This document shows, piece by piece, positions 33,794 through 42,967 of a DNA stretch of 64,000 nt. Below the pieces are notes generated by a model. That model did not search any database and was not told the DNA's origin. It saw only the letters and a program-made list of their open reading frames with translations. A program made the translations under genes and the position numbers. How positions within the stretch are numbered: position 1 is the stretch's first letter; each line of letters starts with the position of its first letter. The DNA is from SG8-30 sp963715485 (GTDB lineage Bacteria; Pseudomonadota; Gammaproteobacteria; Steroidobacterales; Steroidobacteraceae): positions 1,798,001-1,862,000 of the forward strand of contig OY970244.1 of assembly GCA_963715485.1 (NCBI GenBank). The letters run 5' to 3'.

Positions 33794-35118
33794 CAGACGA
33801 ATTCCTTGATGACGTCTCGATCCGGCAGCCGTCCTACCACCAGCTCCTCGATGTGGCGCCGCAGTTCGGGCAGGGCAACGCGCGCGACCACGTCCTCGCA
33901 AAAGGCGAATGTCAGCAGGCCGCGGGCCGTCTCGGGGTCGATGCCGCGCGAGAGCAGGTAGAACAACTGGTTGGTGTCCAGCGAGCCAGTCGTCGCGCCG
34001 TGGCTGCACTTGACGTCGTCGGTGAGGATCTCCAGCTGGGGACGCGCGTTGATTTCCGCCAGCGGCGACAGTATGAGGTTCCGGCTCGACTGGCGGGAGT
34101 CAGTCTTGCTCGCGCCTGCTCCGACCACGATGCGCCCGTTGAACGAGCCGCGGCCGCGGCCGGTGGCCACGCCACGCACCAGTTCGTTGGAGCGAGTGTG
34201 CGGCGCGACGTGCTCGATGACCGTGTACAGGTCAGCGAGCCGCGATCCGTCAACCATGAACAAGCCATGAAGCTCGCATTCGGCACCGGGCCCCTCCAGT
34301 CGGACGCAGACGTTGCTGCGCAGGATCCGTCCACCGAGCATGAACAGCTGCTGGCGGTAATGGCTGTTCCGCGCCTGTCCGGCCCGGATGGTTTCAACAT
34401 GAACGGAGTTCTCGCCCTGCTGGAACAGGCGCAAGTGTTCGACCGATGCGCCTTCGGCCAACGTGACTTCGCAGGCCACGTTGGACAGCGACGCGGCCCC
34501 GCTGCTGCTGATGAAGTGCTCAATCAGTTGCAGGTGGCTGGCGCTGCCGGCCTCGACCAGCACTCGCGCGTGGGACGCTTCCTTACCGGTGTCGACGTGC
34601 AAGACGTACAGGGGTCCAGACGGCGTGGCCCCCTCGGGTACGCGGATTACGATGCCATCGTCGACAAAAGCCTCCGCCAGCAGGGCAAAGCGGTCGTCAG
34701 CGTCGTCGCCGGGCACTCGCAGCGCACGTGAGAGGGTTTCGGGATCCCTCTCGATAACGGCCGCGAGGCTCTCAGCGGTCAGCCCGGAGTCGCTACCTAT
34801 CGCCGACAGATCATCGGCGAACCGCCCGTCGATGAGGACGACGGTATTGGCTGGCGCCAATCCGGAAAGTGCCCCGGCGAGCAGCTCGCCAGGGGCTCGC
34901 GACCGGTCGGACAGGCCGAAATTACGGCGGTCGATCTCGGCCCAGTCGAGGTACTTCCAGTTCTCGTCGCGCCGGTCGGGCAGGCCACGCGCGAGCAGGC
35001 GGTCGAGGGCGGTTCTGCGCCGCCGATCCCATGCGGCTCCGCCGCGCAGCCGACCACGCGCCGCCACGTGAGCCTGCTCGATGCGTTCCAGTGTCGAACC
35101 GCGGTTAGCCACGCTCAT
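33793..35118 (-). CDS. sufD: SUF complex subunit SufD
   Basis: 441 residues, N-terminally variable, with the SufBD beta-helix core in the C-terminal half (VLVEAGSASHLQLIEHF, GRGRGSFNGRIVVGAGASKTDSRQSSRNLILSPLAEINARPQLEILTDDVKCSHGATTGSLDTNQLFYLLSRGI). SufD forms the SufBC2D scaffold with SufB and SufC. The ATG at 35118 overlaps the sufC stop by 4 nt (ATGA). Confidence 0.95.
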   Translation of the reverse strand: MSVANRGSTLERIEQAHVAARGRLRGGAAWDRRRRTALDRLLARGLPDRRDENWKYLDWAEIDRRNFGLSDRSRAPGELLAGALSGLAPANTVVLIDGRFADDLSAIGSDSGLTAESLAAVIERDPETLSRALRVPGDDADDRFALLAEAFVDDGIVIRVPEGATPSGPLYVLHVDTGKEASHARVLVEAGSASHLQLIEHFISSSGAASLSNVACEVTLAEGASVEHLRLFQQGENSVHVETIRAGQARNSHYRQQLFMLGGRILRSNVCVRLEGPGAECELHGLFMVDGSRLADLYTVIEHVAPHTRSNELVRGVATGRGRGSFNGRIVVGAGASKTDSRQSSRNLILSPLAEINARPQLEILTDDVKCSHGATTGSLDTNQLFYLLSRGIDPETARGLLTFAFCEDVVARVALPELRRHIEELVVGRLPDRDVIKEFV

Positions 35119-35891
35119 GCTGCGGCCGCCTCCTGGCGCACCCAATCGTAGCCGCGCCGCTCCAGTTCGAGCGCCAGGTCCTTGTCGCCGGACTTGATGA
35201 TCCTGCCCGAGGCGAGCACATGCACACGGTCGGGAACGATGTAATCGAGCAGGCGCTGGTAATGCGTGACCATGACGATGGCGCGCTCATCGTGCCGCAG
35301 GCTGTTCACGCCGTTGGCGACGACCTTGAGTGCGTCGATGTCGAGTCCAGAATCAGTTTCGTCGAGGAGTGCAAGGACGGGCTCCAGGACCGTCATCTGC
35401 AGCACCTCATTGCGTTTCTTTTCGCCGCCGGAGAAACCCTCGTTGACACCCCGGTTGAGGAAGCTCTCATCCATCTGCATGAGCTTCATCTTCTCGCGCA
35501 CCAGGCCAAGGAACTCGAAGGCGTCAACCTCCGGCTGGCCGCGATGCTTGCGAAGCGCATTTAGCGCGGCTTTGAGCAGGTAGACGTTGTTGACGCCGGG
35601 GATTTCAACCGGGTACTGGAATGCCAGGAACACACCGGCGCGTGCCCGCTCCTCGGTCGGGAGGTCGAGCAGGTCGCGGCCCAGGTAGGTGACCTTGCCC
35701 GACACCACTTCGTAGTCGGGGCGACCGGCGAGCACGCCCGCGAGCGTGCTCTTGCCGGAGCCGTTCGGGCCCATGATGGCGTGCACCTCGCCGGCGCGGA
35801 TTTCGAGCGAGATGCCGTTCAGGATCTTGTGCGAGCCGATCTTGGCATGAAGGTCCTCGACGCTAAGGATGATTTCGCCCTTGGCAGGCAT
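35115..35891 (-). CDS. sufC: SUF complex ATPase SufC
   Basis: 258 residues. ABC ATPase with Walker A GPNGSGKS near 37-44 (MGPNGSGKSTLAGVLAGRPDYEV), signature FSGGEKKRNEVLQM near 148-161 and Walker B LALLDETDSGLDIDALKV near 168-185. It powers conformational change in SufBCD during Fe-S cluster assembly. It starts 21 nt after sufB. Confidence 0.97.
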   Translation of the reverse strand: MPAKGEIILSVEDLHAKIGSHKILNGISLEIRAGEVHAIMGPNGSGKSTLAGVLAGRPDYEVVSGKVTYLGRDLLDLPTEERARAGVFLAFQYPVEIPGVNNVYLLKAALNALRKHRGQPEVDAFEFLGLVREKMKLMQMDESFLNRGVNEGFSGGEKKRNEVLQMTVLEPVLALLDETDSGLDIDALKVVANGVNSLRHDERAIVMVTHYQRLLDYIVPDRVHVLASGRIIKSGDKDLALELERRGYDWVRQEAAAA

Positions 35892-35912
35892 GGTTTGGTC
35901 TCCGTTTGTCCG

Positions 35913-37361
<1,449 letters not shown>

Positions 37362-37392
37362 CTATCCTCCGGGAATTCGTGCCGGCATCGTC

Positions 37393-37863
37393 CTAGGCCC
37401 TTGTCAGCGGCTGCCAGCCACCGCCCAGCGCAGACCGCAGGTCGGGGGTCTTGACCGCTGCGTCGTGGGCGATAAGCGACGTCAGCCGGACTTCCTGAAG
37501 CGAGCGACGGATTGCCAGGCTGACCTGTTGCCAGCTATGGCCGACGCTGCAGCTCGCCTCAATGTCGCAATTGCCGTGGTCGCTCGCACACTCGGTAAGG
37601 GCCACCGGACCCTCGACGGCATCGATGATCTCGGCGGCGCTGATTTCATGCGGGGGACGGGCCAGCTGGTAGCCGCCGCGTGATCCGCGAGTCGAACGTA
37701 CCAGGGTCGCGCGCTGCAATTCCTTGAGCAGCTTGCTGACGGTTGGCAGGCCGATCCCGGTGCGCTCTGCCAGTTCGGGTGCGCTGAGCAGTTCGGCGGG
37801 CCGTTCCGAGAGTGCCCCGAGGATGACCGTCGCGTAGTCGGTGAGTTTGCTGATCCGCAGCAT
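37393..37863 (-). CDS. Rrf2-family Fe-S regulator of the SUF operon
   Basis: 156 residues. The winged helix (about 1-75: MLRISKLTDYATVILGALSE, TGIGLPTVSKLLKELQRATLV, GSRGGYQLARP) precedes a loop with C92, C99 and C105, fitting Fe-S ligation as in IscR/SufR. It likely represses the operon when Fe-S supply is adequate. It is the first gene of the operon; the ATG at 37863 is preferred over the open frame upstream, which crosses the promoter. The likely operator lies 25 nt upstream. Confidence 0.92.
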   Translation of the reverse strand: MLRISKLTDYATVILGALSERPAELLSAPELAERTGIGLPTVSKLLKELQRATLVRSTRGSRGGYQLARPPHEISAAEIIDAVEGPVALTECASDHGNCDIEASCSVGHSWQQVSLAIRRSLQEVRLTSLIAHDAAVKTPDLRSALGGGWQPLTRA

Positions 37864-37888
37864 GTCGGCGGGGGCTCCATTTTTAAAC

Positions 37889-37905
37889 AGGACAATTTTA
37901 GTCCT
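37889..37905. promoter_or_regulatory. Rrf2/IscR-type operator candidate of the SUF operon
   Basis: The inverted repeat AGGACAATTTTAGTCCT (plus strand) has AGGAC / GTCCT half-sites around a 7-bp AT-rich core. It resembles the IscR type 1 motif (GACT-N-WWW-AGTC core). It lies 26-42 nt upstream of the regulator start, inside an AT-rich promoter region. Confidence 0.7.
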
Positions 37906-38028
37906 ATTAGTTAGAATTGTGTAGTGCCCGGGTAGGGGCGGCATCGGCCATTTGCTAAAATCCGTTCATCCGCAGGCGCTGCGGACGACCGCAGCCCGGC
38001 ACAATGCACTCCGTGGAGGAAGCAGACG

Positions 38029-39078
38029 ATGAACATGCCCGAACTGGAAAGGATTGCCCGCGCCATGGTCGCCCCCGGAAAGGGCATCCTGGCAGCGGAT
38101 GAGTCGACGGGCACGATCAAGAAGCGCTTCGACAAGATCAAGGTCCAGTCCACCGAGGAACGTCGCCGCGCCTACCGCGACATGCTGTTCACGGCGCCCG
38201 GCGCTGCGGACTTTATTTCCGGCGTGATCCTCTATGACGAGACCCTGCGGCAGAAGTGCGCGGATGGCACGCCATTCCCTGCCTACCTGGCGAGCCTCGG
38301 CATCGTGCCGGGAATAAAGGTCGACGCCGGCGCCAAGCCGCTGGCGGGTTTTGCGGGCGAGACCGTCACCGAGGGCCTCGACGGCCTGCGTGAGCGCCTG
38401 CAGGAGTACCATGGTCTCGGCGCGCGCTTCGCCAAGTGGCGCGCGGTCATTGATGTCGGCGACGGCATCCCCAGCCGTTTTGCCATCAAGGCCAATGCCC
38501 ACGCGCTGGCACGCTATGCGGCGCTGTGCCAGGAAGCGGGTATCGTGCCGATCGTCGAGCCCGAGGTGCTGATGGACGGCGATCACACGATCGAGCGCTG
38601 CGAGCAGGTGACCTCGACGACGTTGCAGACCGTGTTTGACGTCCTGTACGCGCATCGCGTGCACCTCGAGGGCATCGTGCTCAAGCCGAACATGGTAATT
38701 GCCGGCAAGAAGTGCGCGGCGCAGGCCAGCCCGGGGCAGGTCGCCGAGGCTACGGTGCGCTGCCTCAAGCGGCACGTGCCGGCGGCCGTGCCCGGCATCG
38801 CCTTCCTGTCCGGCGGGCAGAGCGAGGCGCAGGCAACCGAGCACCTCAGCCTGATGAACACCCTCGGGTCGTTGCCGTGGGAACTGACTTTCAGCTACGG
38901 CCGGGCGCTGCAGGCGACCGCACTGGAGACCTGGGCCGGCAAGGACGCCAACGTCGCGGCTGCGCAGCGCCAGTTCCACAAGCGCGCTCGGCTGAACGGC
39001 CTGGCACGGACCGGCGACTTACAAACCGGCCATGGAGAAGGAAGCAGCCTGAGGCTGCTTCCTTTAACACCGCGGTGA
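38029..39078 (+). CDS. Class I fructose-bisphosphate aldolase with an apparent 3'-end frameshift
   Basis: 349 residues as read. The Schiff-base lysine is K219 in EGIVLKPNMV; AADESTGTIKKRF near 22-34 and RFAKWRAV near 133-140 are active-site blocks. Up to D330 (RLNGLARTGD) the sequence is normal; from there the frame reads an unrelated tail. If one T at 39019-39020 is removed, the frame continues YKPAMEKEAA and stops at 39050-39052, giving a normal C-terminus of 340 residues. So either the genome or the sequence has a 1-nt insertion. The C-terminal tail of class I aldolases contributes the catalytic tyrosine, so the change could matter. The as-read stop overlaps the mlaF start (GTGA). Confidence 0.93.
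   Translation: MNMPELERIARAMVAPGKGILAADESTGTIKKRFDKIKVQSTEERRRAYRDMLFTAPGAADFISGVILYDETLRQKCADGTPFPAYLASLGIVPGIKVDAGAKPLAGFAGETVTEGLDGLRERLQEYHGLGARFAKWRAVIDVGDGIPSRFAIKANAHALARYAALCQEAGIVPIVEPEVLMDGDHTIERCEQVTSTTLQTVFDVLYAHRVHLEGIVLKPNMVIAGKKCAAQASPGQVAEATVRCLKRHVPAAVPGIAFLSGGQSEAQATEHLSLMNTLGSLPWELTFSYGRALQATALETWAGKDANVAAAQRQFHKRARLNGLARTGDLQTGHGEGSSLRLLPLTPR
39038..39065 (+). terminator. 12-bp hairpin at the aldolase 3' end; loop is the restored stop codon
   Basis: AAGGAAGCAGCC (39038-39049), loop TGA (39050-39052) and GGCTGCTTCCTT (39053-39064) form a perfect 12-bp stem. The trailing T run is very short, so termination would be weak. The TGA loop is the stop codon of the restored aldolase frame. 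The mlaF start lies 10 nt downstream. Confidence 0.6.
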
Positions 39079-39911
39079 CACAAGCGCAGCGTCCCGACGC
39101 TGCCCATGACCCCTGCATCGTACGGATTCGAGGGCTGCGCTATGCCATCGGTGGTCGCATCCTGTTCGACGACCTCGACCTCGAGGTCGCGCGCGGGGAA
39201 GTCACCGCCTTCATGGGACCGAGCGGCACCGGCAAGACGACGCTGCTGAGGCTGATTACCGGCCAGGTCAGGCCGGATGCCGGCGAAGTTCTGGTAGATG
39301 GTCAGGACGTCGCCGGGCTTGGTCGTGCCGGGTTGTACGCGCTGCGCCGGCGCATGGGGATGCTGTTCCAGAATGGGGCGCTGCTGACCGATCTCGACGT
39401 GCACGAAAACGTCGCCTTCCCGTTGCGCGAGCACACGCGCCTTCCGGATAGCCTGATCCGTAGCATCGTGCTGACCAAGTTGCACGCGGTCGGCCTGCGC
39501 GGCGCTGCCGGACTGATGCCCTATGAGCTTTCCGGCGGCATGGCGCGGAGGGTGGCCCTGGCACGGGCAATCGTCATGGATCCGGAGATCCTGATCTACG
39601 ACGAGCCGTTCGTCGGCCTCGACCCCATCTCGCTGGGTGTTGTGCTGCGTTTGATCCGTGAACTCAACGATGCACTGGGGATCACAAGCATCGTGGTGTC
39701 CCACGACGTACGTGAAATTACCGCGGTGGCAGATTCGGCCTACCTGCTGTCGGGCGGTCGCGTGCTCGCATCGGGCAAGCCCTCGGGCCTGGCGGACAGC
39801 GACTCGGCGGAGGTCCAGCAGTTCATGCGTGGTCTGCCGGACGGCCCGGTTCCCTTCCACTACCCGGCACCCGATTACGCCGAGCAGCTCTTCGGAAATC
39901 TCTCGCCGTGA
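39075..39911 (+). CDS. mlaF: Phospholipid transport ABC ATPase MlaF
   Basis: 278 residues from a GTG. The ABC ATPase has Walker A GPSGTGKT at 48-55, Q-loop region FQNGALLTDLDVHENVAF, signature LSGGMARRVALARAI near 151-165 and Walker B EILIYDEPFVGLDPIS near 172-187. MlaF drives lipid movement between the membranes with MlaE, MlaD, MlaC and MlaB, keeping outer-leaflet asymmetry. It ends overlapping the mlaE GTG (GTGA). The start is set where the ABC domain leader begins. Confidence 0.94.
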   Translation: MTQAQRPDAAHDPCIVRIRGLRYAIGGRILFDDLDLEVARGEVTAFMGPSGTGKTTLLRLITGQVRPDAGEVLVDGQDVAGLGRAGLYALRRRMGMLFQNGALLTDLDVHENVAFPLREHTRLPDSLIRSIVLTKLHAVGLRGAAGLMPYELSGGMARRVALARAIVMDPEILIYDEPFVGLDPISLGVVLRLIRELNDALGITSIVVSHDVREITAVADSAYLLSGGRVLASGKPSGLADSDSAEVQQFMRGLPDGPVPFHYPAPDYAEQLFGNLSP

Positions 39912-40678
39912 AGCCACTGATCCGGGAGCTCGCTGATCGCGCGCTCGAATCCACCCTCGCGATCGGACGCTACGCCTTGTTCACCGGCCGGCTGCTGGCG
40001 GAGACTCCGCGCGCTCTGCTGCGCTTCCGCCTGGTTGTCGAACAGGTCCACAATGCCGGCGCGCTGTCGCTGGTGATCATCATGCTGAGCGGGCTGTTCG
40101 TCGGCATGGTGCTGGGACTCCAGGGATTCGACCTGCTGGAACGCTTCGGCTCCGAGGATTCTCTCGGAACTGCGGCGGCGCTCGGGCTGGTCAAGGAACT
40201 CGGGCCGGTCGTGACGGCGCTGCTGTTCGCCGGCCGCGCCGGTACGGCACTGGCCTCGGAACTCGGGCTGATGCGCGCCACTGACCAGTTGTCGGCAATG
40301 GAGATGATGGCGGTGGATCCTGTCCGGCGCGTCGTCATGCCGCGGTTTCTCGGTGGCATCATCGCGATGCCGCTGTTGGCCGCGATTTTCAGCATGATCG
40401 GCATATTCGGCGCGCAACTGGTTGGTGTGCAGATGATGGGCGTGGATCCCGGCCAGTTCTGGTCGCAGATGCGTGGCGCCGTGGAACACGACGACATCAT
40501 GGAAGGGGTCATCAAGAGCTGCGTGTTCGGCGTCGCCTGCAGCGCCATCGCCGTCTACGAAGGGTTTCATGCAATGCCGACTGCCGAGGGCGTGGGTCGT
40601 GCCACGACCCGGACAGTAGTCATTTCATCCGTGGTCGTGCTGTTGCTCGACTACATGCTTACCGCGGTGATGCTGTGA
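39908..40678 (+). CDS. mlaE: Phospholipid transport permease MlaE
   Basis: 256 residues from a GTG that overlaps the mlaF stop. MlaE/permease-family blocks: VVEQVHNAGALSLVIIMLSGLFVGMVLGLQGF, LGLVKELGPVVTALLFAGRAGTALASELGLMRATDQLSAMEMM, PRFLGGIIAMPLLAAIFSMIGIFG. About five membrane helices. Inner-membrane part of the MlaFEDB complex. Confidence 0.96.
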   Translation: MKPLIRELADRALESTLAIGRYALFTGRLLAETPRALLRFRLVVEQVHNAGALSLVIIMLSGLFVGMVLGLQGFDLLERFGSEDSLGTAAALGLVKELGPVVTALLFAGRAGTALASELGLMRATDQLSAMEMMAVDPVRRVVMPRFLGGIIAMPLLAAIFSMIGIFGAQLVGVQMMGVDPGQFWSQMRGAVEHDDIMEGVIKSCVFGVACSAIAVYEGFHAMPTAEGVGRATTRTVVISSVVVLLLDYMLTAVML

Positions 40679-40704
40679 TGCACGCCGCTTTCAAGGAGTA
40701 GGCC

Positions 40705-41199
40705 ATGCGTGCGACGCGAGCCATCGAACTGGGGACCGGACTGTTTGTGCTGCTGGGATTCGCGGCACTGTTCTTTCTTGTTACCCAGATCACCAACCGC
40801 GAGATCGGCTTCGGCGATGGTGGCTACCGCCTGACGGCGGGGTTCGAACAGATCGGCGGACTCAAGGAGGGCGCGCCGGTTTCCATGTCCGGTGTCACCA
40901 TCGGCCGGGTCGAGTCCATCGGTTATGACTTCACTGACTACCGGGCCAAGGTGGTGCTACGAATCGACGGGTATTATGACCGGATTCCGCAAGACAGCGA
41001 CGCCAGCATCTTCACCGCGGGGCTGCTCGGCGGACAATACGTTGGAATTGGTCCCGGTGGTTCGGAAACCTTTTTCAAGGACGGCGATCAAATCGAATTC
41101 ACGCAATCTGCCATTGTCCTGGAAAGTCTGATCAGCAAGTTCCTGTTCTCCAAGGCGGCCGAGCAGGGCGCTGCGGTCAGCACAGAGGGTGCCAAGTGA
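40705..41199 (+). CDS. mlaD: Mla MCE-domain protein MlaD
   Basis: 164 residues. A single N-terminal membrane helix (about 8-27: LGTGLFVLLGFAALFFLVTQI), then one MCE domain (about 40-120: YRLTAGFEQIGGLKEGAPVSMSGVTIGRVESI, GLLGGQYVGIGPGGSETFFKDGDQI). It forms the periplasmic hexamer that accepts lipids from MlaC. Slightly shorter than E. coli MlaD. Confidence 0.95.
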   Translation: MRATRAIELGTGLFVLLGFAALFFLVTQITNREIGFGDGGYRLTAGFEQIGGLKEGAPVSMSGVTIGRVESIGYDFTDYRAKVVLRIDGYYDRIPQDSDASIFTAGLLGGQYVGIGPGGSETFFKDGDQIEFTQSAIVLESLISKFLFSKAAEQGAAVSTEGAK

Positions 41200-41828
41200 T
41201 GTTTCGACGTCTCGCGTTGTCTTCGGTCCTGGCCATTGCACTGCCGCTGGGAGCGGCTGCCCAGCAGGCGGCCGTACCTGGCCCGGGTCCGCAGGAGCTA
41301 ATTCAGCTGACTGCGCAAAAGGTTCTCGATGCCCTGGAGTCCGACCGCGACGACTACCGTAATGATCCGAAGAAGGTCAATACATTGGTCGACGAGGTCG
41401 TGCTGCCGCATTTTGACACCGATTATTCGGCCCAACTCGTGCTCGGCAAGCACTGGCGTACGGCGAGCGCCGGCCAAAAGAAGCGTTTTGTCGACGCCTT
41501 CTACCATTCACTGCTCAACAAGTACGGTGCCGCACTGGCAAGCTTTACCGGCGACAACCTGATCATGCTGCCTTTCCGGGGTGATCTGTCGAGCGGCAGG
41601 GCGACGGTCAAGACGGAGGTCAAGACGACCGATGGCACCCGGGTGCCGGTCAATTACTCGATGCGCGCCACGCCCGAGGGCTGGAAGGCCTGGGACATCA
41701 CCATCGAAGGCATCTCCTACGTCAAGAATTTCCGGACCGATTTTGGTTCCGAGATCGAGCAGCGGGGTCTGGACGCGGTCATCGCGAGGCTGGAGTCGGA
41801 GGCCGGTGCGGATCATGGCGCCGGCTGA
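41199..41828 (+). CDS. mlaC: Periplasmic phospholipid-binding protein MlaC
   Basis: 209 residues with a signal peptide (MFRRLALSSVLAIALPLGAAAQQ). The MlaC/Ttg2 fold has VDEVVLPHFDTDYSAQLVLGKHWRTASAGQKKRFVDAFYHSLLNKYGAALASFTGDNLIMLPF. It shuttles phospholipids between MlaA and MlaD. The ATG overlaps the mlaD stop by 1 nt (TGATG); a GTG 3 nt upstream is possible. Confidence 0.94.
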   Translation: MFRRLALSSVLAIALPLGAAAQQAAVPGPGPQELIQLTAQKVLDALESDRDDYRNDPKKVNTLVDEVVLPHFDTDYSAQLVLGKHWRTASAGQKKRFVDAFYHSLLNKYGAALASFTGDNLIMLPFRGDLSSGRATVKTEVKTTDGTRVPVNYSMRATPEGWKAWDITIEGISYVKNFRTDFGSEIEQRGLDAVIARLESEAGADHGAG

Positions 41829-42138
41829 CGCCGTCGATCCGCGCTGCCGGCTCGACCCATCCGGCAGCGGCCGTTATACGCTGGTCGGCGGCCTGGATCT
41901 TGAGTCGGCTGCCAGTGTGCTCGCGTCTGGCGAGGCCGAGTTCGCGGCCCATCCGCAGGTCGAGATCGACCTTTCGGGAGTCACGGGTGCCGACAGTTCG
42001 GCGCTTGCAGTGCTGATCGAGTGGACGCGCAGCGCCAGGAGGGACGGGCGCAATATCGCGTTTACCGGTATGCCGGCGCGGCTCGGCGAAATCGCCCGCA
42101 TCAGCGGCGTATACGACCTGCTGCCAATCACGGACTGA
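41815..42138 (+). CDS. mlaB: STAS-domain protein MlaB
   Basis: 107 residues. The STAS fold shows as YTLVGGLDLESAASVLASGEAEFA, VEIDLSGVTGADSSALAVLIEWTRSARR. MlaB stabilises MlaF in the Mla complex. The ATG lies inside the end of mlaC (14-nt overlap), supporting translational coupling. Convergent with mlaA. Confidence 0.9.
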   Translation: MAPADAVDPRCRLDPSGSGRYTLVGGLDLESAASVLASGEAEFAAHPQVEIDLSGVTGADSSALAVLIEWTRSARRDGRNIAFTGMPARLGEIARISGVYDLLPITD

Positions 42139-42147
42139 TCGGCTGCC

Positions 42148-42912
42148 TCACTTGCCCGCCGGTGCCTGTTCCGGCTCGGCGACCGACTCTTCTTCTTTGA
42201 ACCATGCATCCTCGTCGAGGTCCGGTTCGGGCACGTCGCCGTCACGTACCTCGTACTCGCGGAGGTCGAGGAAGGCATTCCTGATCAGCGCATAGGGATC
42301 GAACGCGCCTTCCAGTGCCTGTTCTGCAGGGATCAGCCTTGCGCGTCGGTCGATGATGGAGATGCCCGCGAACGCGAACCCTATATTGTTGTCGCCAATG
42401 TAGTGCCGGGCGTCGGTCAGGTAGTCAACGTATAGCGATGGTGTGTCCCGCAGCGTCGAAGGGCCCAGTAGCGGCAGCATCAGGTACGGTCCGGATGGCA
42501 CGCCCCAGCGACCGAGGGTCTGCCCGAAGTCCTCGTCGTTACGCGGCAGGTTGGCCTTCGAGGCCGGGTCAAGAATGCCGGCCAGTCCGAAGGTGCTGTT
42601 GATTACCAGCCGGGTTGTGTCAGACACGGCGTCCATGAGCTTCAATTGCAGAACATCGTTGATGATGGTCGTGGGGTAAGCCAGGTTGGTGAGGAAATTC
42701 GTTACGCCAGTACGGATCGGCTGTGGCAGGAATCGCCGGTAGCCCTTGGCGACCGGCTTGAGCACGGCGCGATCGAGAGCGTCGTTGAAGGCGTAGGTGG
42801 AACGATTTACTCGCTCCCAGGGGTCGGCGGCACTGGGCGCCGATTGGGTGGTCGCGCAGCCCGCCAGGGGCAGGCAGAAAACGAGCGCGAGCAGGCAGGA
42901 GTGTCTGTTCAT
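42148..42912 (-). CDS. mlaA: Outer-membrane lipoprotein MlaA (VacJ)
   Basis: 254 residues, lipobox LAGC (cysteine near 19) after a signal sequence. Conserved parts: NRSTYAFNDALDRAVLKPVAKGYRRFLPQPIRTGVTNFLTNLAYPTTIIND, GRWGVPSGPYLMLPLLGPSTLRDTPSLYVDY. MlaA extracts misplaced phospholipid from the outer leaflet. Acidic C-terminal tail (PEPDLDEDAWFKEEESVAEPEQAPAGK). The ATG at 42912 is chosen for the signal peptide. Convergent with mlaB. Confidence 0.95.
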   Translation of the reverse strand: MNRHSCLLALVFCLPLAGCATTQSAPSAADPWERVNRSTYAFNDALDRAVLKPVAKGYRRFLPQPIRTGVTNFLTNLAYPTTIINDVLQLKLMDAVSDTTRLVINSTFGLAGILDPASKANLPRNDEDFGQTLGRWGVPSGPYLMLPLLGPSTLRDTPSLYVDYLTDARHYIGDNNIGFAFAGISIIDRRARLIPAEQALEGAFDPYALIRNAFLDLREYEVRDGDVPEPDLDEDAWFKEEESVAEPEQAPAGK

Positions 42913-42967
42913 CGGGCGGACTTCCACCAGTGGCGCCAGGCAAACCGGAGCCGGCGGGGTGCCAATT

